Made by a program: the position numbers and the translations under genes
DNA from: JBHGBM01 sp041946965
GTDB taxonomy: Bacteria > Acidobacteriota > Terriglobia > Bryobacterales > Bryobacteraceae
Length of the DNA stretch: 64,000 nucleotides
NCBI GenBank assembly: GCA_041946965.1
Contig: JBHGBM010000020.1
Location: forward strand, 1-64,000
Reading direction: 5' to 3'
The notes under the pieces: model-generated
Databases searched by the model: none
What the model was told of the DNA's origin: nothing
Seen by the model: the letters and a program-made list of their open reading frames with translations, nothing else
In this document: positions 37,305-47,800 of the stretch, one piece after another
How positions within the stretch are numbered: the first letter of the stretch is position 1
How the letters are laid out: each line of letters opens with the position of its first letter

Positions 37305-40300
37305 GTGAACCCGAAACTGGCATGGTTTTGCCTGGCCGCCGCCCTGGCGCCGGCCGCGTTGTTGAACGCCCAAACTACCACCGGCGCTACGTTTGGCGAG
37401 GTGATCTCGCTGGGCGGTACGCCCTCGGACGTGGTGCTCGATGAATTGCGCGGGCGCCTGTACCTGGTCAACGACAAGGCCGACCGGGTGGACATCTACG
37501 ACTACAACGCCAAGCGCGTCATCGCCAGCATCCCGGTGGGCCGCACGCCGCTGGCGGCGGCCATGTCGATGGACAATGCCTGGCTGTACGTCACCAACAA
37601 CGCCAACTCCTCGCTTTCCGTGATCGACCTGGCCAAGGCGGCTCTTACCCAGACGGTGCTGCTGCCCTCACGTCCGGAAGGTGTCGAGGTGGGGGCGGAC
37701 GGGCGCGTGTTGATCTCCATGGTCGGCACCGGCGTGGTAGGGGGCGTTCCGCAGGGGACCCTGGTGGTCTTCGATCCCCGGGCCATGCAGGGCCAGCAGT
37801 TGATGAACGTGCCGCAGCCCGCCCTCCCCACCACGCCCGCGCCGCTGCCCACCACTTTCCTGCCGCGCCCCATTACCACCTTCCGCGGCAAGTTGCTGCG
37901 CACGCCGGACGGCCAGTTCATCGTGGGGGTGGTGACCCCCACGAATTCCTCTACCTATGTTTTCGTTTACGAGGTGGCATCGGGCGTGGTGCTTCGCAAC
38001 CGCACCACCTCGGGGCAATCCAGCGTCCTGTCGATGGCGCCGGACGGTTCCCGTTTCATGGCCGGCATCGCCATGTTCGACACCGCCACGCTGGCGGTTA
38101 TGGGGCAGATGAGCAACATCAACGCCCCTTTCAGCTTCACCGGCGGCTTCAATACCTTGCAGAATATCGGCGGCAGCGGGTTTTCTCCGGACGGCACCAC
38201 CCTTTACAGCGCGTTTAACGTAGCCACTACGGCGCTGCCCGCCCCGCGCCCGCAATCGGCAACGCTGTTGATCTCCGATTCCCGCAACCTGGGTATCCGG
38301 CTTGGGATCAAGATGCCGGAAAGCCTGGTGGCGAAGATGGTGGTCACCTCCGACGGCGCGCAGGCGTGGGGGATGTCCGAATCGGGCCTGATCTATCTGC
38401 CGCTCGGGAAGTTGTACGACTATCCCATCCTGATGCCGGAAACCACGCAGGTGTTCCTGGCGATGGATCAGTGCAACCGCGGGGTGGCCACCGGCACGCT
38501 GAAGATCAACAATCTGGGCAAGGGCCGGCTCACGTTCAGCGTTCCCAATACGGGTTCGGCGCTGGTGGCGCAGGTTTCGGGAGGCATCGCGCCGGCCACC
38601 ATCACCTTCACCATGGAGCCGGGGCGCTCGGGCATCCAGCGGCGGCCGGGCACCAACATCTGGACCAATGCCGGGACGTATTCCGGCTCGCCGTACACGG
38701 TGACCCTGGCCTCGCCGGAAGCCATCAATTTCCCGCCGCAAATCCGCGTCTACATGAATTACCGGCAGCCGGACCAGCGGGGGCTGATCTTCCCCGTGCC
38801 CACGGTTCCGAACAACAACAACGAAGGGCTGATCGACCTCACGCTTGACGAGCGGCGCGGCAGGCTGTACATCACTAACTCCGGCTACAACCGCGTGGAG
38901 GTGTTCGACATCAACAAGCTGCGCTTCCTGGACCCGATCCCGGTGGGGCAGTTGCCGCATTCCATGGCCATGACCCTGGACGGCAACACGCTCTACGTGG
39001 GCAACATCGGCGGCGAATCGATCAGCATCGTGGATCTGGATCTGGGCAAGGTGATTGGGAACGTGGATTTCCCGCCCTACCCGCGCAACGGCACGGCCAA
39101 CCCGATCTACCCGCGCACCATGGCGATGGGGTACTTCGGCTTGCAGTTCGTCATGTCCGACGGTTCGCTGTGGAAGCTGGTGGGGAACCAGGCGTTGGTG
39201 CGGCCGGCCAGCAACGTGATCCAGCAGGCCACCAACGGCAGCGTCCGGATTTCTTCGCCCGCGTACATGGTTGCGTCGCCGGGGAACGATTACATCCTCA
39301 CGCTGGCGTACAACGGCCTCGGCTTCCTTTACGACTCGAAGATCGACCAGTACACCGCCGGGCGCCTGCTGTTCGGCACGCCCGGCAATCCCATCCAGGG
39401 CTATTACGGCGTGCTCGGCGCCGGCCCACAAGGCAGTTACTTCCTGGCGGACGGCCTGATCCTGAACTCTTCGATGACCGTCATCGGCGGCTCGGAACGG
39501 CCGGGCACCACGAGTTACACGCCGGCGCCCAACCCGGGACAACCGCCGCAGCAAGTCGTGGTCAACACGGGCCAGCGGCACGTGGCAGCCGTGTCCCCCA
39601 TCGACGATCACACCTTCATCCGCATGACGCTGCCGGTGCGGCAGAACGTCACGGCGGTGACGCGGGACGACGAGCGGCCTACCATCGAGATGGTGGACCT
39701 GAACACCGGCACCGAATCGCTGGCCGCCGTGGCTCCGGAAAACCCCGTACTGCTGGCCTTGGGCACGGGCCGCTACAACACGCAGCCGCGCCAGATGGTG
39801 GTGGATTCGCGGGGCGTGATTTACGCCATCACGCTCTCAGGGCTGAGCGTGATTCCGCTGACCCCGGCGGGGGCCGACGTCCGGCCGCAGATCCAGACGG
39901 GCGCGCGCGGCATCATCAACTCCAACGACGGCACGCCGAACATCCGGCCCGGTTCTTTCATCACCGTGAACGGACGGAACCTGGGCGCTCCGGCGAAGGC
40001 CGATACCATCCCGGCTCCCACCGTTCTGGGCGGCTCGTGCGTGACGTTCGGCGACATCTCCATCCCGCTCCTGCAAACCAGCACGGGCCAGATCATGGGG
40101 CAGGTGCCCGACACACTCCGGCCCGGCATTCACATGGTGCAGGTGCGTTCGCTGGCATTGGCGCAAGCGAGCGATGCGGTGCAAGTCACGGTGCAGCGGC
40201 CCGAGGGGAGTACGGCAAACCCGGCGGATGCCCCGAACGAGAGCGCGCCCGCCGTGGAGGAGCAGCCGCCCGCAGAGGAACCGCCGCCAGCCGAAGAGCC

Positions 40301-40334
40301 GCCCGCGGTGGAGGAACCGCCTCCCGCAATCTGA
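37305..40334 (+). CDS. large exported beta-propeller protein with IPT-like C-terminal domain
   Basis: A 1009-residue exported protein (signal AAALAPAALLNAQ) starting with GTG at 37305 after GGAAGG. Two YVTN/YncE-like propeller segments are seen (LYVTNNANSSLSVIDL, about 100-115; LYVGNIGGESISIVDLD, about 565-580), each repeating Gly-x-Leu-Tyr-Val units. Near residues 865-965 the sequence PGSFITVNGRNLG and SCVTFGDISIPLLQTSTGQI resembles the Ig-like C-terminal domain family first named from Candidatus Solibacter. The last 45 residues are Pro/Glu-rich. Function unknown; probably surface or periplasmic adhesion or redox binding. Confidence 0.72.
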   Translation: MNPKLAWFCLAAALAPAALLNAQTTTGATFGEVISLGGTPSDVVLDELRGRLYLVNDKADRVDIYDYNAKRVIASIPVGRTPLAAAMSMDNAWLYVTNNANSSLSVIDLAKAALTQTVLLPSRPEGVEVGADGRVLISMVGTGVVGGVPQGTLVVFDPRAMQGQQLMNVPQPALPTTPAPLPTTFLPRPITTFRGKLLRTPDGQFIVGVVTPTNSSTYVFVYEVASGVVLRNRTTSGQSSVLSMAPDGSRFMAGIAMFDTATLAVMGQMSNINAPFSFTGGFNTLQNIGGSGFSPDGTTLYSAFNVATTALPAPRPQSATLLISDSRNLGIRLGIKMPESLVAKMVVTSDGAQAWGMSESGLIYLPLGKLYDYPILMPETTQVFLAMDQCNRGVATGTLKINNLGKGRLTFSVPNTGSALVAQVSGGIAPATITFTMEPGRSGIQRRPGTNIWTNAGTYSGSPYTVTLASPEAINFPPQIRVYMNYRQPDQRGLIFPVPTVPNNNNEGLIDLTLDERRGRLYITNSGYNRVEVFDINKLRFLDPIPVGQLPHSMAMTLDGNTLYVGNIGGESISIVDLDLGKVIGNVDFPPYPRNGTANPIYPRTMAMGYFGLQFVMSDGSLWKLVGNQALVRPASNVIQQATNGSVRISSPAYMVASPGNDYILTLAYNGLGFLYDSKIDQYTAGRLLFGTPGNPIQGYYGVLGAGPQGSYFLADGLILNSSMTVIGGSERPGTTSYTPAPNPGQPPQQVVVNTGQRHVAAVSPIDDHTFIRMTLPVRQNVTAVTRDDERPTIEMVDLNTGTESLAAVAPENPVLLALGTGRYNTQPRQMVVDSRGVIYAITLSGLSVIPLTPAGADVRPQIQTGARGIINSNDGTPNIRPGSFITVNGRNLGAPAKADTIPAPTVLGGSCVTFGDISIPLLQTSTGQIMGQVPDTLRPGIHMVQVRSLALAQASDAVQVTVQRPEGSTANPADAPNESAPAVEEQPPAEEPPPAEEPPAVEEPPPAI

Positions 40335-40342
40335 TCCGGCAG

Positions 40343-40549
40343 TTATCCGAACAGTGATGGATTGGCAAACAGGTGAGCACCTGTTTGCTCATCGGCGGGT
40401 TTGCGTTCGGGATTCTTGACGCGCTCGCGCGCGCCATGTCCGCGAATTATTTCACCGATTGTAGAAATAATAACCAGAATTAAGCAAGTCAGTACAAATG
40501 CACCTAGCAGCACATTTGTAACGATAAGCCAGAATTCCCGAGCGCTCAT
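40343..40549 (-). CDS. small single-pass membrane protein
   Basis: A 68-residue protein: a hydrophobic helix at about 8-30 and a basic, polar C-terminal tail (GHGARERVKNPERK). I do not recognise the family. It is likely real because its ATG overlaps the stop of the upstream phosphohexomutase by 4 bases. Its 3-prime end contains the palindrome at 40365-40388 and it ends 8 bases from the convergent propeller gene. Confidence 0.6.
   Translation of the reverse strand: MSAREFWLIVTNVLLGAFVLTCLILVIISTIGEIIRGHGARERVKNPERKPADEQTGAHLFANPSLFG
40365..40388. repeat. perfect 11-bp inverted repeat, possible bidirectional terminator
   Basis: GCAAACAGGTG (40365-40375) is followed after 2 bases by its exact reverse complement CACCTGTTTGC (40378-40388). 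It lies 31 bases past the stop of the propeller gene and inside the C-terminal coding region of the small membrane protein. A T-run is absent on both strands, so it is not a classic intrinsic terminator; it could also be a protein-binding dyad. Confidence 0.6.
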
Positions 40550-41922
40550 GATGAAACGGTCCCGTGCATGAACAATGTTATCACTCGCTCGTACAATTGA
40601 CCAGACTCATGTGCGCTCCGCGCTTCGGTGGCGATGCGCAAGAGCGGCTCCGTGTTTGAAGCGCGCACATGGATCCAGCCTTCGGGCAAGGTAAGCTTGA
40701 GGCCGTCGGAGCGGTCGCGCGCGGCTTGCGGGAACTCGTCCTCGAGCGCCCGCATGAGCGATGCCAGCCTGCCGTGCTCGAAGGCGGCCTTGCCGAAACG
40801 CCTGTAGAAGCGTGGCAACCGTGCGGCGAGCTCGGACATTTTGCATCCGGTTTCGGCGAGCCGGTCGAGCAACAGGGCCATACCGAAGTAGGAATCACGG
40901 CAGTACTGCACGGGGGGGAAGATGATGCCGCCGTTGGTGCCCTCGCCGCCGATCACGGCTTTCACGGCGCGCATCATTTCGACCACGTTGGCTTCGCCGA
41001 CGGGGGTGCGGTATACGCGCCGCCGGTGTCTGGCGGCCACCTCGTCGATCACGGCCGATGTGGTAAGGTTCACCACCACATCGCCGGGCAGACGCGCGAG
41101 CGTGCCGTCCACGGCGAGCGCGAGCACGTCGTCATTATCGAGGACGCAGCCGGTCTCATCCACCACCGCGAGACGGTCGCCGTCGGGGTCATGCGCGAAC
41201 CCGACGTCGCACGCGTTGGCGCGAACCACCTGCGCCAACTCCCCGAGGGTATCGGGGCGCGGCTCGGCGTCGCGCGGAAAGGGTTTGGAGGGATCGATCG
41301 CGATGGCGTGCAGCTCACACCCGAGCGTTTCGGTGAGGAAGCCGGGACTCATCACCGCGCCGGCGCCGTTCACCGCGTCGAGCGCCACGCGGAAGCGGCG
41401 GGCGCGGATGCGCTCCGGGTTGACGTGCCGCAGCACGCGCTCGATGTGCAGGCGCGGCGGCGCGGCATAATCGGAGTGCATTCGCCGCATCTCCGCATTG
41501 GTGGCGCGGCGGAAATCGCTCTGGTGGTAGAGGTCCAGCAGCTCGCCGCGCTCGTAGTTGTTGAAAAACAGCCCCTCGGAGTTGAAAAGTTTCAGCGCGT
41601 TGTACTCCGGCGGGTTGTGGGAGGCGGTAAGCGCGATGCCGCCGCGCGCGTGCGTGGCCCCGATGTACACCTGAATGGTGGGCGTGGGCAGGATGCCGAC
41701 GTCCACCACTTCGCAACCGGCCGAGAGCAGTCCGCAGGCGACAGCGTGCTGGAGCATCTCTCCGGAAGCGCGTGTATCGCGGCCGAGCACCACACGGCCC
41801 GCGCCCACGTATGTGCCGAAGGCCTGCGCGAAGGAGCATGCCAGCGCGGGCGTGAGGAACTCGCCGACCACGCCGCGGATTCCGGAGACGCCGATTTTCA
41901 GCAGATGTTCGCGCCTGGGCAT
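40546..41922 (-). CDS. phosphohexomutase (phosphomanno/phosphoglucosamine mutase family)
   Basis: A 458-residue alpha-D-phosphohexomutase from the ATG at 41922. The phosphoserine loop is TASHNP (Ser101), the metal loop DPDGDRLAV, the sugar-binding loop GEGTNGGI and the C-terminal phosphate-binding RASNTEPLLR. All four functional loops are intact. It could interconvert mannose, glucose or glucosamine phosphates. The ATG shares one base with the stop of the upstream paralog. Confidence 0.87.
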   Translation of the reverse strand: MPRREHLLKIGVSGIRGVVGEFLTPALACSFAQAFGTYVGAGRVVLGRDTRASGEMLQHAVACGLLSAGCEVVDVGILPTPTIQVYIGATHARGGIALTASHNPPEYNALKLFNSEGLFFNNYERGELLDLYHQSDFRRATNAEMRRMHSDYAAPPRLHIERVLRHVNPERIRARRFRVALDAVNGAGAVMSPGFLTETLGCELHAIAIDPSKPFPRDAEPRPDTLGELAQVVRANACDVGFAHDPDGDRLAVVDETGCVLDNDDVLALAVDGTLARLPGDVVVNLTTSAVIDEVAARHRRRVYRTPVGEANVVEMMRAVKAVIGGEGTNGGIIFPPVQYCRDSYFGMALLLDRLAETGCKMSELAARLPRFYRRFGKAAFEHGRLASLMRALEDEFPQAARDRSDGLKLTLPEGWIHVRASNTEPLLRIATEARSAHESGQLYERVITLFMHGTVSS

Positions 41923-43286
41923 CAGACGAAGCTCCTTACCTGTTCCACGAGGGATTCGAACAGCTCGCGCGGGGGGTCGCCGCGCTGCTCGCAAATGATG
42001 CGCACCACGGGCTCGGTCTGGCTGACGCGCACATGGAACCAGCGCCCGGGCCAATCGACGCGGAGGCCGTCGGCCACATTGGCGGCGCCGCCGGAGTGGC
42101 GCTCCCGCAATTGCATGAGAAGCGCGGGAATGCGCTCGGTGGCGAGCGGGACCTGGCCTTTCAGGATTGAATAGCGCGGATAGCCGCTCAGGATCCGGGA
42201 GAGGCTCATGCCCCGTTCGCGCATCATGCTGAGGACGGCCAGCATGGAGGCGATGCCGTCGTAGACGTAAGGGAACTGCGGCAGCATCACGGCGCCGGTG
42301 CCTTCGCCCGCCAGCGCCACCTGCTCCGTGCGGTAGGCGCCGAGGGCGTCCATGGTGGCCTGCCGCCCTACCGGCACCCGCACCACCGTGCCGCCGTGGC
42401 GCGCCGCGATCTCGTCCAGCAGCGCGGTGCTGGAGAGGTTGGTGATGACCACCTTGCCGGGCCCGCGCGGCAGCAGGTAATCGGCCAACAGCGGCAGCAC
42501 GATCTCCTCGGAGATGGCCGTGCCGTCGTCGGAGGCCAGGGCCACGCGGTCCGAATCCACGTCGAACAGGAAACCAGCGTCGGCGCGCAGCGGCTTGATG
42601 AGCGGCGCCAGTTGCAGGCCCACGGCGTCGCGGGTGGTGGAGGGCTCGTGAGCGAACGCCACGCCTTCCACTTTCTCGTTGATGAGGATGAAGCCGAGGC
42701 CGAAGCGCTCATTCACGCGGCGCAGCACGAGCGACGAAGTGCCGTTGCAGCAGTCCACCAGCACGCGGAAACCGCGGAGCGAGCGGAGGTCGTAGGCGGA
42801 GGCCAGCTCGTCCAGGTACGAATCGATGGCGCCATCTTCCCGCCGCAGCTTGCCGAGGCGGTTCCACTCCACCAGGTCGAACTTCTTCAGGTGGTAGATA
42901 TCGAGCAGCTCGTTGGCTTCGGCGGTGGAGAGATACTTGCCCTCGCGGCCCAGAAACTTGAGCGCGTTCCAGTCCGCGGTGTTGTGGCTGGCGCCGATGG
43001 AGACGCCGCCCGCGGCTCCGGTGCGGCGTATACAGTGCTGGATCACGGGCGTGGAAGTGAGCCCGAGGTCGATGACATCGCGCCCGCAGGCCATCAGGCC
43101 CGCGATGACGCCTTCGCGCAGCATCAGGCCGGATGCCCGGGGGTCGCGTCCGATGACCACCGCGCCGGGTTCCACGAAGGTGCCGAAGGCGGAGGCGAAA
43201 TCGAGCACGTGGGTCGCGGTCAGGCCCGGCCCCACCACCCCGCGCAGTCCGACCTGGGAAATGCGCAGGGATCCGGAGGTCCGCAT
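41922..43286 (-). CDS. second phosphohexomutase paralog with altered active-site loop
   Basis: A 454-residue paralog of the downstream enzyme. The fold is kept (GRDPRASG, metal loop DVDSDRVAL, GEGTGAV, VRVSQTEPVVR), but the phosphoserine loop reads GASHNTADWN rather than TASHNP (Ser100 is retained). The two genes are adjacent, coupled and in the same orientation. It may have a different sugar preference. With manC at 13.8 kb, a mannose 1-phosphate supply role for one of the two is plausible. Confidence 0.83.
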   Translation of the reverse strand: MRTSGSLRISQVGLRGVVGPGLTATHVLDFASAFGTFVEPGAVVIGRDPRASGLMLREGVIAGLMACGRDVIDLGLTSTPVIQHCIRRTGAAGGVSIGASHNTADWNALKFLGREGKYLSTAEANELLDIYHLKKFDLVEWNRLGKLRREDGAIDSYLDELASAYDLRSLRGFRVLVDCCNGTSSLVLRRVNERFGLGFILINEKVEGVAFAHEPSTTRDAVGLQLAPLIKPLRADAGFLFDVDSDRVALASDDGTAISEEIVLPLLADYLLPRGPGKVVITNLSSTALLDEIAARHGGTVVRVPVGRQATMDALGAYRTEQVALAGEGTGAVMLPQFPYVYDGIASMLAVLSMMRERGMSLSRILSGYPRYSILKGQVPLATERIPALLMQLRERHSGGAANVADGLRVDWPGRWFHVRVSQTEPVVRIICEQRGDPPRELFESLVEQVRSFV

Positions 43287-43289
43287 GGC

Positions 43290-43982
43290 CTACTTACCTT
43301 CCAGCCGCAGCGTGCCGAACGATTGTGGCACGTGAAACGTCCGCGATCTGGTGGGCTGCCAGGCGATGTACTTGCGGTCCGGCGCGGCGCCCTGGCAGCG
43401 GTAGAGATTGACGCGCAGCGTCCGGCCGTTGGCGGGCGGGCGCGGGTCGATGGACTTCAGCGGGATCTTCATCACGCCGTACCAGATCTTCGCCGCGGCA
43501 TCGATGCGCGCCTGGTTTTCAAAGCCTGAGTTCCATTGCCAGTTGTTGAGCAGCTTTTCCGGAGTGCGGGTGATATCGAGGTCCACCCACTCGCCGCGCG
43601 GGGAAATCTCGAATTCCTTGTAGCTGTTGATATTGTTCGCGTCCCAGCCCGCGAAGACTTCGGCCACGTCGTACTCCCACAGGTAGTTTGTCTCGGCCTT
43701 GATCTCCGGGTTGGGTTTCAGGTGAAGCGTTTCGTAGGGGCAGATGAAGAGGAAGTAGATGTTCTTGTCCGTCCAGCGCGAGCGGATCTCGGTGCGGTGG
43801 CCGGGCACCGGTTTGCCGTCGGGCCCGTTGGCGGCGAACACGCCTGGCACGCCTTTCCACTGCGGCGCATCCGGGTCCGGCGCGAGCGCGAAATCGGCCT
43901 TGGCGTAACGGCTGACGATCACGCCGGGCTCGGCGGCGAAGACGAGCGCGGCGGCGGCGGCGAGGGCGAGCACAGTTTTCAT
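43290..43982 (-). CDS. exported CBM9-like carbohydrate-binding protein
   Basis: A 230-residue protein from the ATG at 43982 with a signal peptide (MKTVLALAAAAALVFAAEPG). The body has the carbohydrate-binding family 9 pattern: WKGVPG, a SRWTDKNIYFLFICPYE strand pair, WEYDVAEVFAGWD and YKEFEISPRGEWVDL. No catalytic domain is attached. It diverges from the esterase gene at 44007 and starts the minus-strand group that includes the phosphohexomutases, 3 bases away. Confidence 0.72.
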   Translation of the reverse strand: MKTVLALAAAAALVFAAEPGVIVSRYAKADFALAPDPDAPQWKGVPGVFAANGPDGKPVPGHRTEIRSRWTDKNIYFLFICPYETLHLKPNPEIKAETNYLWEYDVAEVFAGWDANNINSYKEFEISPRGEWVDLDITRTPEKLLNNWQWNSGFENQARIDAAAKIWYGVMKIPLKSIDPRPPANGRTLRVNLYRCQGAAPDRKYIAWQPTRSRTFHVPQSFGTLRLEGK

Positions 43983-43990
43983 TCCTTCTT

Positions 43991-44000
43991 TAATATACTG
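43991..44000 (+). promoter_or_regulatory. AT-rich -10-like element TAATATACTG
   Basis: The decamer holds the -10-like hexamer TATACT at 43994-43999, ending 7 bases before the ATG at 44007, so transcription would start at or next to the start codon (a possibly leaderless message). The same decamer occurs at 51106-51115 before the Hdr cluster. No good -35 is seen here. Confidence 0.3.
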
Positions 44001-44006
44001 TCGGAC

Positions 44007-44837
44007 ATGGGTCGACTGTTTAGAGCCTTGCTCGCACTGTCGGCGGCCGCGTTCGCCGCCGAAGATTTCAAGATCGACAGGGATATCCCCTACGACCGGT
44101 ATCCGGAGACGCGGCTCGACATCGTTCAACCCGCCGCGCCCTCCAAGGACAAGCGCCCCGGCGTGATCGTGATTCACGGCGGCGGCTGGACCGGCGGCAC
44201 CAAGGAATCGCAGCTCGCCAACTTCTGTCTGCGCTACGTGCGGCAGGGGTTCGTGTGCGCGAACGTGGAGTACCGCCTGGCCAAGTCGGCCACGGCGCCC
44301 GCGGCGGTGAACGACGCGTTGCGGGCGGCCGAGTGGTTTCACAAGAACGCGAAGAAGTATAACGTGGACCGCAAGCGCGTAGTGGTCACGGGCGGCTCCG
44401 CGGGCGGCCATCTCGCGCTGATGGTGGGACTGACGCCGAAATCGGCCAAGCTCGGTCCCGCCTCGCACGTCCGGGCGGTGGTGAACTTTTACGGCATCAC
44501 GGATGTGGCGGACCAGTTGGGCGGGCCGAACGAGAGGAAATACGCGGTGACGTGGGTCCCGGAGCAGTCCGGCCGCATGGAACTGGCGCGTCGCGTTTCG
44601 CCCATGACGTACGTGCGGCGCAACGTGCCGGCGGTGCTCACGCTGCACGGCGACGCCGATCCCACGGTGCCCTACGAGCACGGGGTCAAGCTCACTAAGG
44701 CGCTGCGCGACGCGGGGGCGGCCGCGGAGATGGTGAGCGTGCCGCAGGGCAAGCACGGGTTCCCGAAAGAAACCGTGGATCGGATTTACGAGCAGAACAT
44801 CTGGCCGTTTCTGAAGAGATACGGCGTCATTCGATAG
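44007..44837 (+). CDS. exported alpha/beta-hydrolase (esterase/lipase HGGGW type)
   Basis: A 276-residue protein with a signal peptide (to about FAAE). The oxyanion motif HGGGW (57-61), the nucleophile in GGSAGG (Ser131), an Asp in DADPTVPY and His in KHGF complete a serine-hydrolase triad. This is the BD-FAE/carboxylesterase branch, acting on ester-linked substrates such as acetylated glycans. It starts 12 bases upstream of the large receptor gene, so the esterase, receptor and sulfatase form one run. Confidence 0.82.
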   Translation: MGRLFRALLALSAAAFAAEDFKIDRDIPYDRYPETRLDIVQPAAPSKDKRPGVIVIHGGGWTGGTKESQLANFCLRYVRQGFVCANVEYRLAKSATAPAAVNDALRAAEWFHKNAKKYNVDRKRVVVTGGSAGGHLALMVGLTPKSAKLGPASHVRAVVNFYGITDVADQLGGPNERKYAVTWVPEQSGRMELARRVSPMTYVRRNVPAVLTLHGDADPTVPYEHGVKLTKALRDAGAAAEMVSVPQGKHGFPKETVDRIYEQNIWPFLKRYGVIR

Positions 44838-44849
44838 AAAGAGGTCCTC

Positions 44850-47800
44850 ATGAAACGCTTGTCATGTCTTATGCTTCTGGCCTGCGGAATCGCATGGCCG
44901 CAAGGTTCGGTGACGATTTTTGGCAATGTGACGGACAACAGCGGCGCGGTCGTGCTCGGCGCCAGAATTACCGTAACCAACGCGGAGACGGGTCTGGCCC
45001 GCACGGCCGCGAGCGATGCGACCGGAAACTATGTGGTCTCGCAACTGCCCATCGGCCGCTACAGCTTGAAGGCCGAAATGCAGGGATTCAAGACGTACCT
45101 GCAAGAGAACATCGCCGTGCAGGTGGATGAAAACCGGCAGGTGAACATAACGCTGGAGGTGGGATCGCTCACCGAAAGCATCAACGTGGCGGCCGAAATC
45201 ACGCAGGTGGAGACGCGCTCCGGCGCGCTGCGCGAGGTGGTGGACTCGGCGCGCATCGTGGAGCTTCCGCTGAACGGCCGCAACCCGCTCCAGTTGCAGT
45301 ACCTGGTGGCGGGCTCCGGCGGCCGCGCCGGGCAGGACCAGGCGCAGAACGAATCGGTCTCCATCAACGGCGCCCGCACCAACGCCAACAACTACTCGCT
45401 CGACGGCGGCGACAACCACGACCCGTACTTCAATACGCCCGCCATTTTCCCCACGCCCGATGCGCTCCAGGAGTTCAGCATCCAGACCAACTCCTACGGC
45501 GCCGAGCGCGGGCGCAATGCGGGCGCGTACATGAACGCGGTGACGAAGTCCGGGACGAACAACTTCCATGGGAGCGCGTTCGAGTTTCTCCGCAATGAAA
45601 AGCTGAACGCGCGCAACTTTTTCGCCAACAACGTTCCGCCGTTCAAGCGCAACCAGTTCGGCGGCACTTTCGGGGGGCCGGTACGGCGCGACAAGACCTT
45701 CTTCTTCGGCTCCTACCAGCGCACCACGCAGCGCAGCGCGCCGGGTTCGGTGACGGCCACGGTGCTGACCGAGCAGCAGCGCCGGGGGGATTTTTCGGCG
45801 CTCGGCAAGGCGCTCAAAGACCCGCTGGGCGGCAACTTCCCGGGCGCGGTGATCCCTGCGTCGCGGCTGCACCCGGCCTCGCAGAAGTTCCTCGAAGCGT
45901 TCATTCCGCTGCCCAACCGCCCGAACGGGCTGGTTTCGTTTGCCAGCCAGGAAAAACTGGATGACGACCAGGTGCTGGGAAAGATCGACCACCAGTTGAC
46001 CGGCGCCAACCAGGTCTCCGGACGGCTGCTTTATAACTTCAACAAGCGCGACGAGGTCACCGGCAACATGCCCGGCTTCTTCGCGGCGATCGAATACCGC
46101 AACTGGAGCGCGGCGGTGACGGACACTCACATTTTCAGCCCCACGGTGCTCAACACATTCAACTTCTCTTACAACGACATCACCCGCCGGCAGCTTTCCA
46201 TCGTGCCCGGAAACAAGAGCTGGAACGATTTCGGCGCCAAGTTCACGCGCACCTTCACAGCGGACGCGCCGGTGGGGATGCACACCACGCTGGACGGCTA
46301 CTTCAATGCGTTCTCGCGTTTTCCGCTCAACCATTTCCGCAAGAACATCCAGTTCTCAGAGATGCTGAGTTGGAACCGCGGCGCGCACTTCATCAAGATC
46401 GGGGGCGACGTGCGGCGCTCCATCCTGAACTTGCAGGAGTTCTTCCGCGGCGACCCCTATATGCGTTTCCGCAACACCTATACCGGCGACGCGGCGGCCG
46501 ACTTTCTGCTGGGCCGGCCCACGCAGATCGAGCAGATCGCCGAAGACAGCAACCGTCCCCGCACCACCGAGATGGACGCCTTTATTCAGGACGACTGGAA
46601 AGTCTCCAGCCGCCTGACGCTCAACCTCGGTTTCCGCTGGGATCCCTACATGCCGTTCATCGACCAGACCGACAAGTTCTCGCAGATGCGGCTGGGAGTG
46701 CAATCGAAGCTGTTCCCCAACGCCCCGGCGGGAGTGGTGTTCGCCGGGGATCCGGGGTACCCGCGCGGGCTGGTCAAGCGGCGCCTGGGAGAGTTCGCAC
46801 CGCGCATCGGCTTCGCCATCGATCCGTTCGGCGACGGCAAGAGCAGCATCCGCGGCGGTTACGGGATCTTCTATTCGCAGATCCGTCAACAGGCGCACAA
46901 CCAGATCTCCAACAACCAGCCGTTCGCCATCAAGCTGACCATCGACAACCCTCCGGGCGGAATCGATAACCCGTACATCGAGACCGGCAATCCGTTTCCG
47001 TTCGAGCCGCCGCAATCGAGCGAGGCGAAGGCGAAGTACAAGTTCCTCCTGCCCATGTCCATGCAGCAGTGGAACATCAATTTTCGCAACGCCATCGTGC
47101 AGCAGTGGAACCTGAACCTCCAGCGGCAGTTCGCTTCCGCCTACGTAGCCACGGTGGCTTACGTGGGCAGCAAGGGCAACCACCTGTATCTGACCAACGA
47201 GCTGAATCCCGCCATTTATGGCCGTACGGGCAACACCAACCAGCGGCGGCTATACTATCCCACGTTCAGCACCGTCACGGATCAGACCGCGCAGGGAAAT
47301 TCCACCTACCACTCCATGCAACTCACGCTAAACAAGCGCATGAGCCAGGGCGTCACCATCCAGAGCAACTACACCTGGAGCAAACTGCTCGACGACGCTT
47401 CCTCGGACGGCTCCACGCCCGCCAACCCATTCGATATCGGGGCGCAGAAGGGCCTGTCGGATTTCGACATCGCGCACCGCTTCGTGACTTCATTCATCTG
47501 GGAGATGCCGCGGCTGAAGGGCGCGCGGCCGCTGGTGCGGCACGTGCTGGGGGGATGGGAGACGAACGGCATCATCACCCTGCAAAGCGGCAGGCCGTTC
47601 ACGATTGTCTCCGGCAAGGACAATTCCGGCTCCGCGGTGAACAACGACCGAGCCGACCTGGTGGGCAACCCGTACCTGGATACCGGCCGGCCGCGCGGCG
47701 AACTAGTGGAGCGCTATTTCAACACCGCGGCCTTTACGGCGAACGCCCTGGGCACGTTCGGCAACGTGGGACGCAACACCATGCGGGCTCCGGGGGACGC

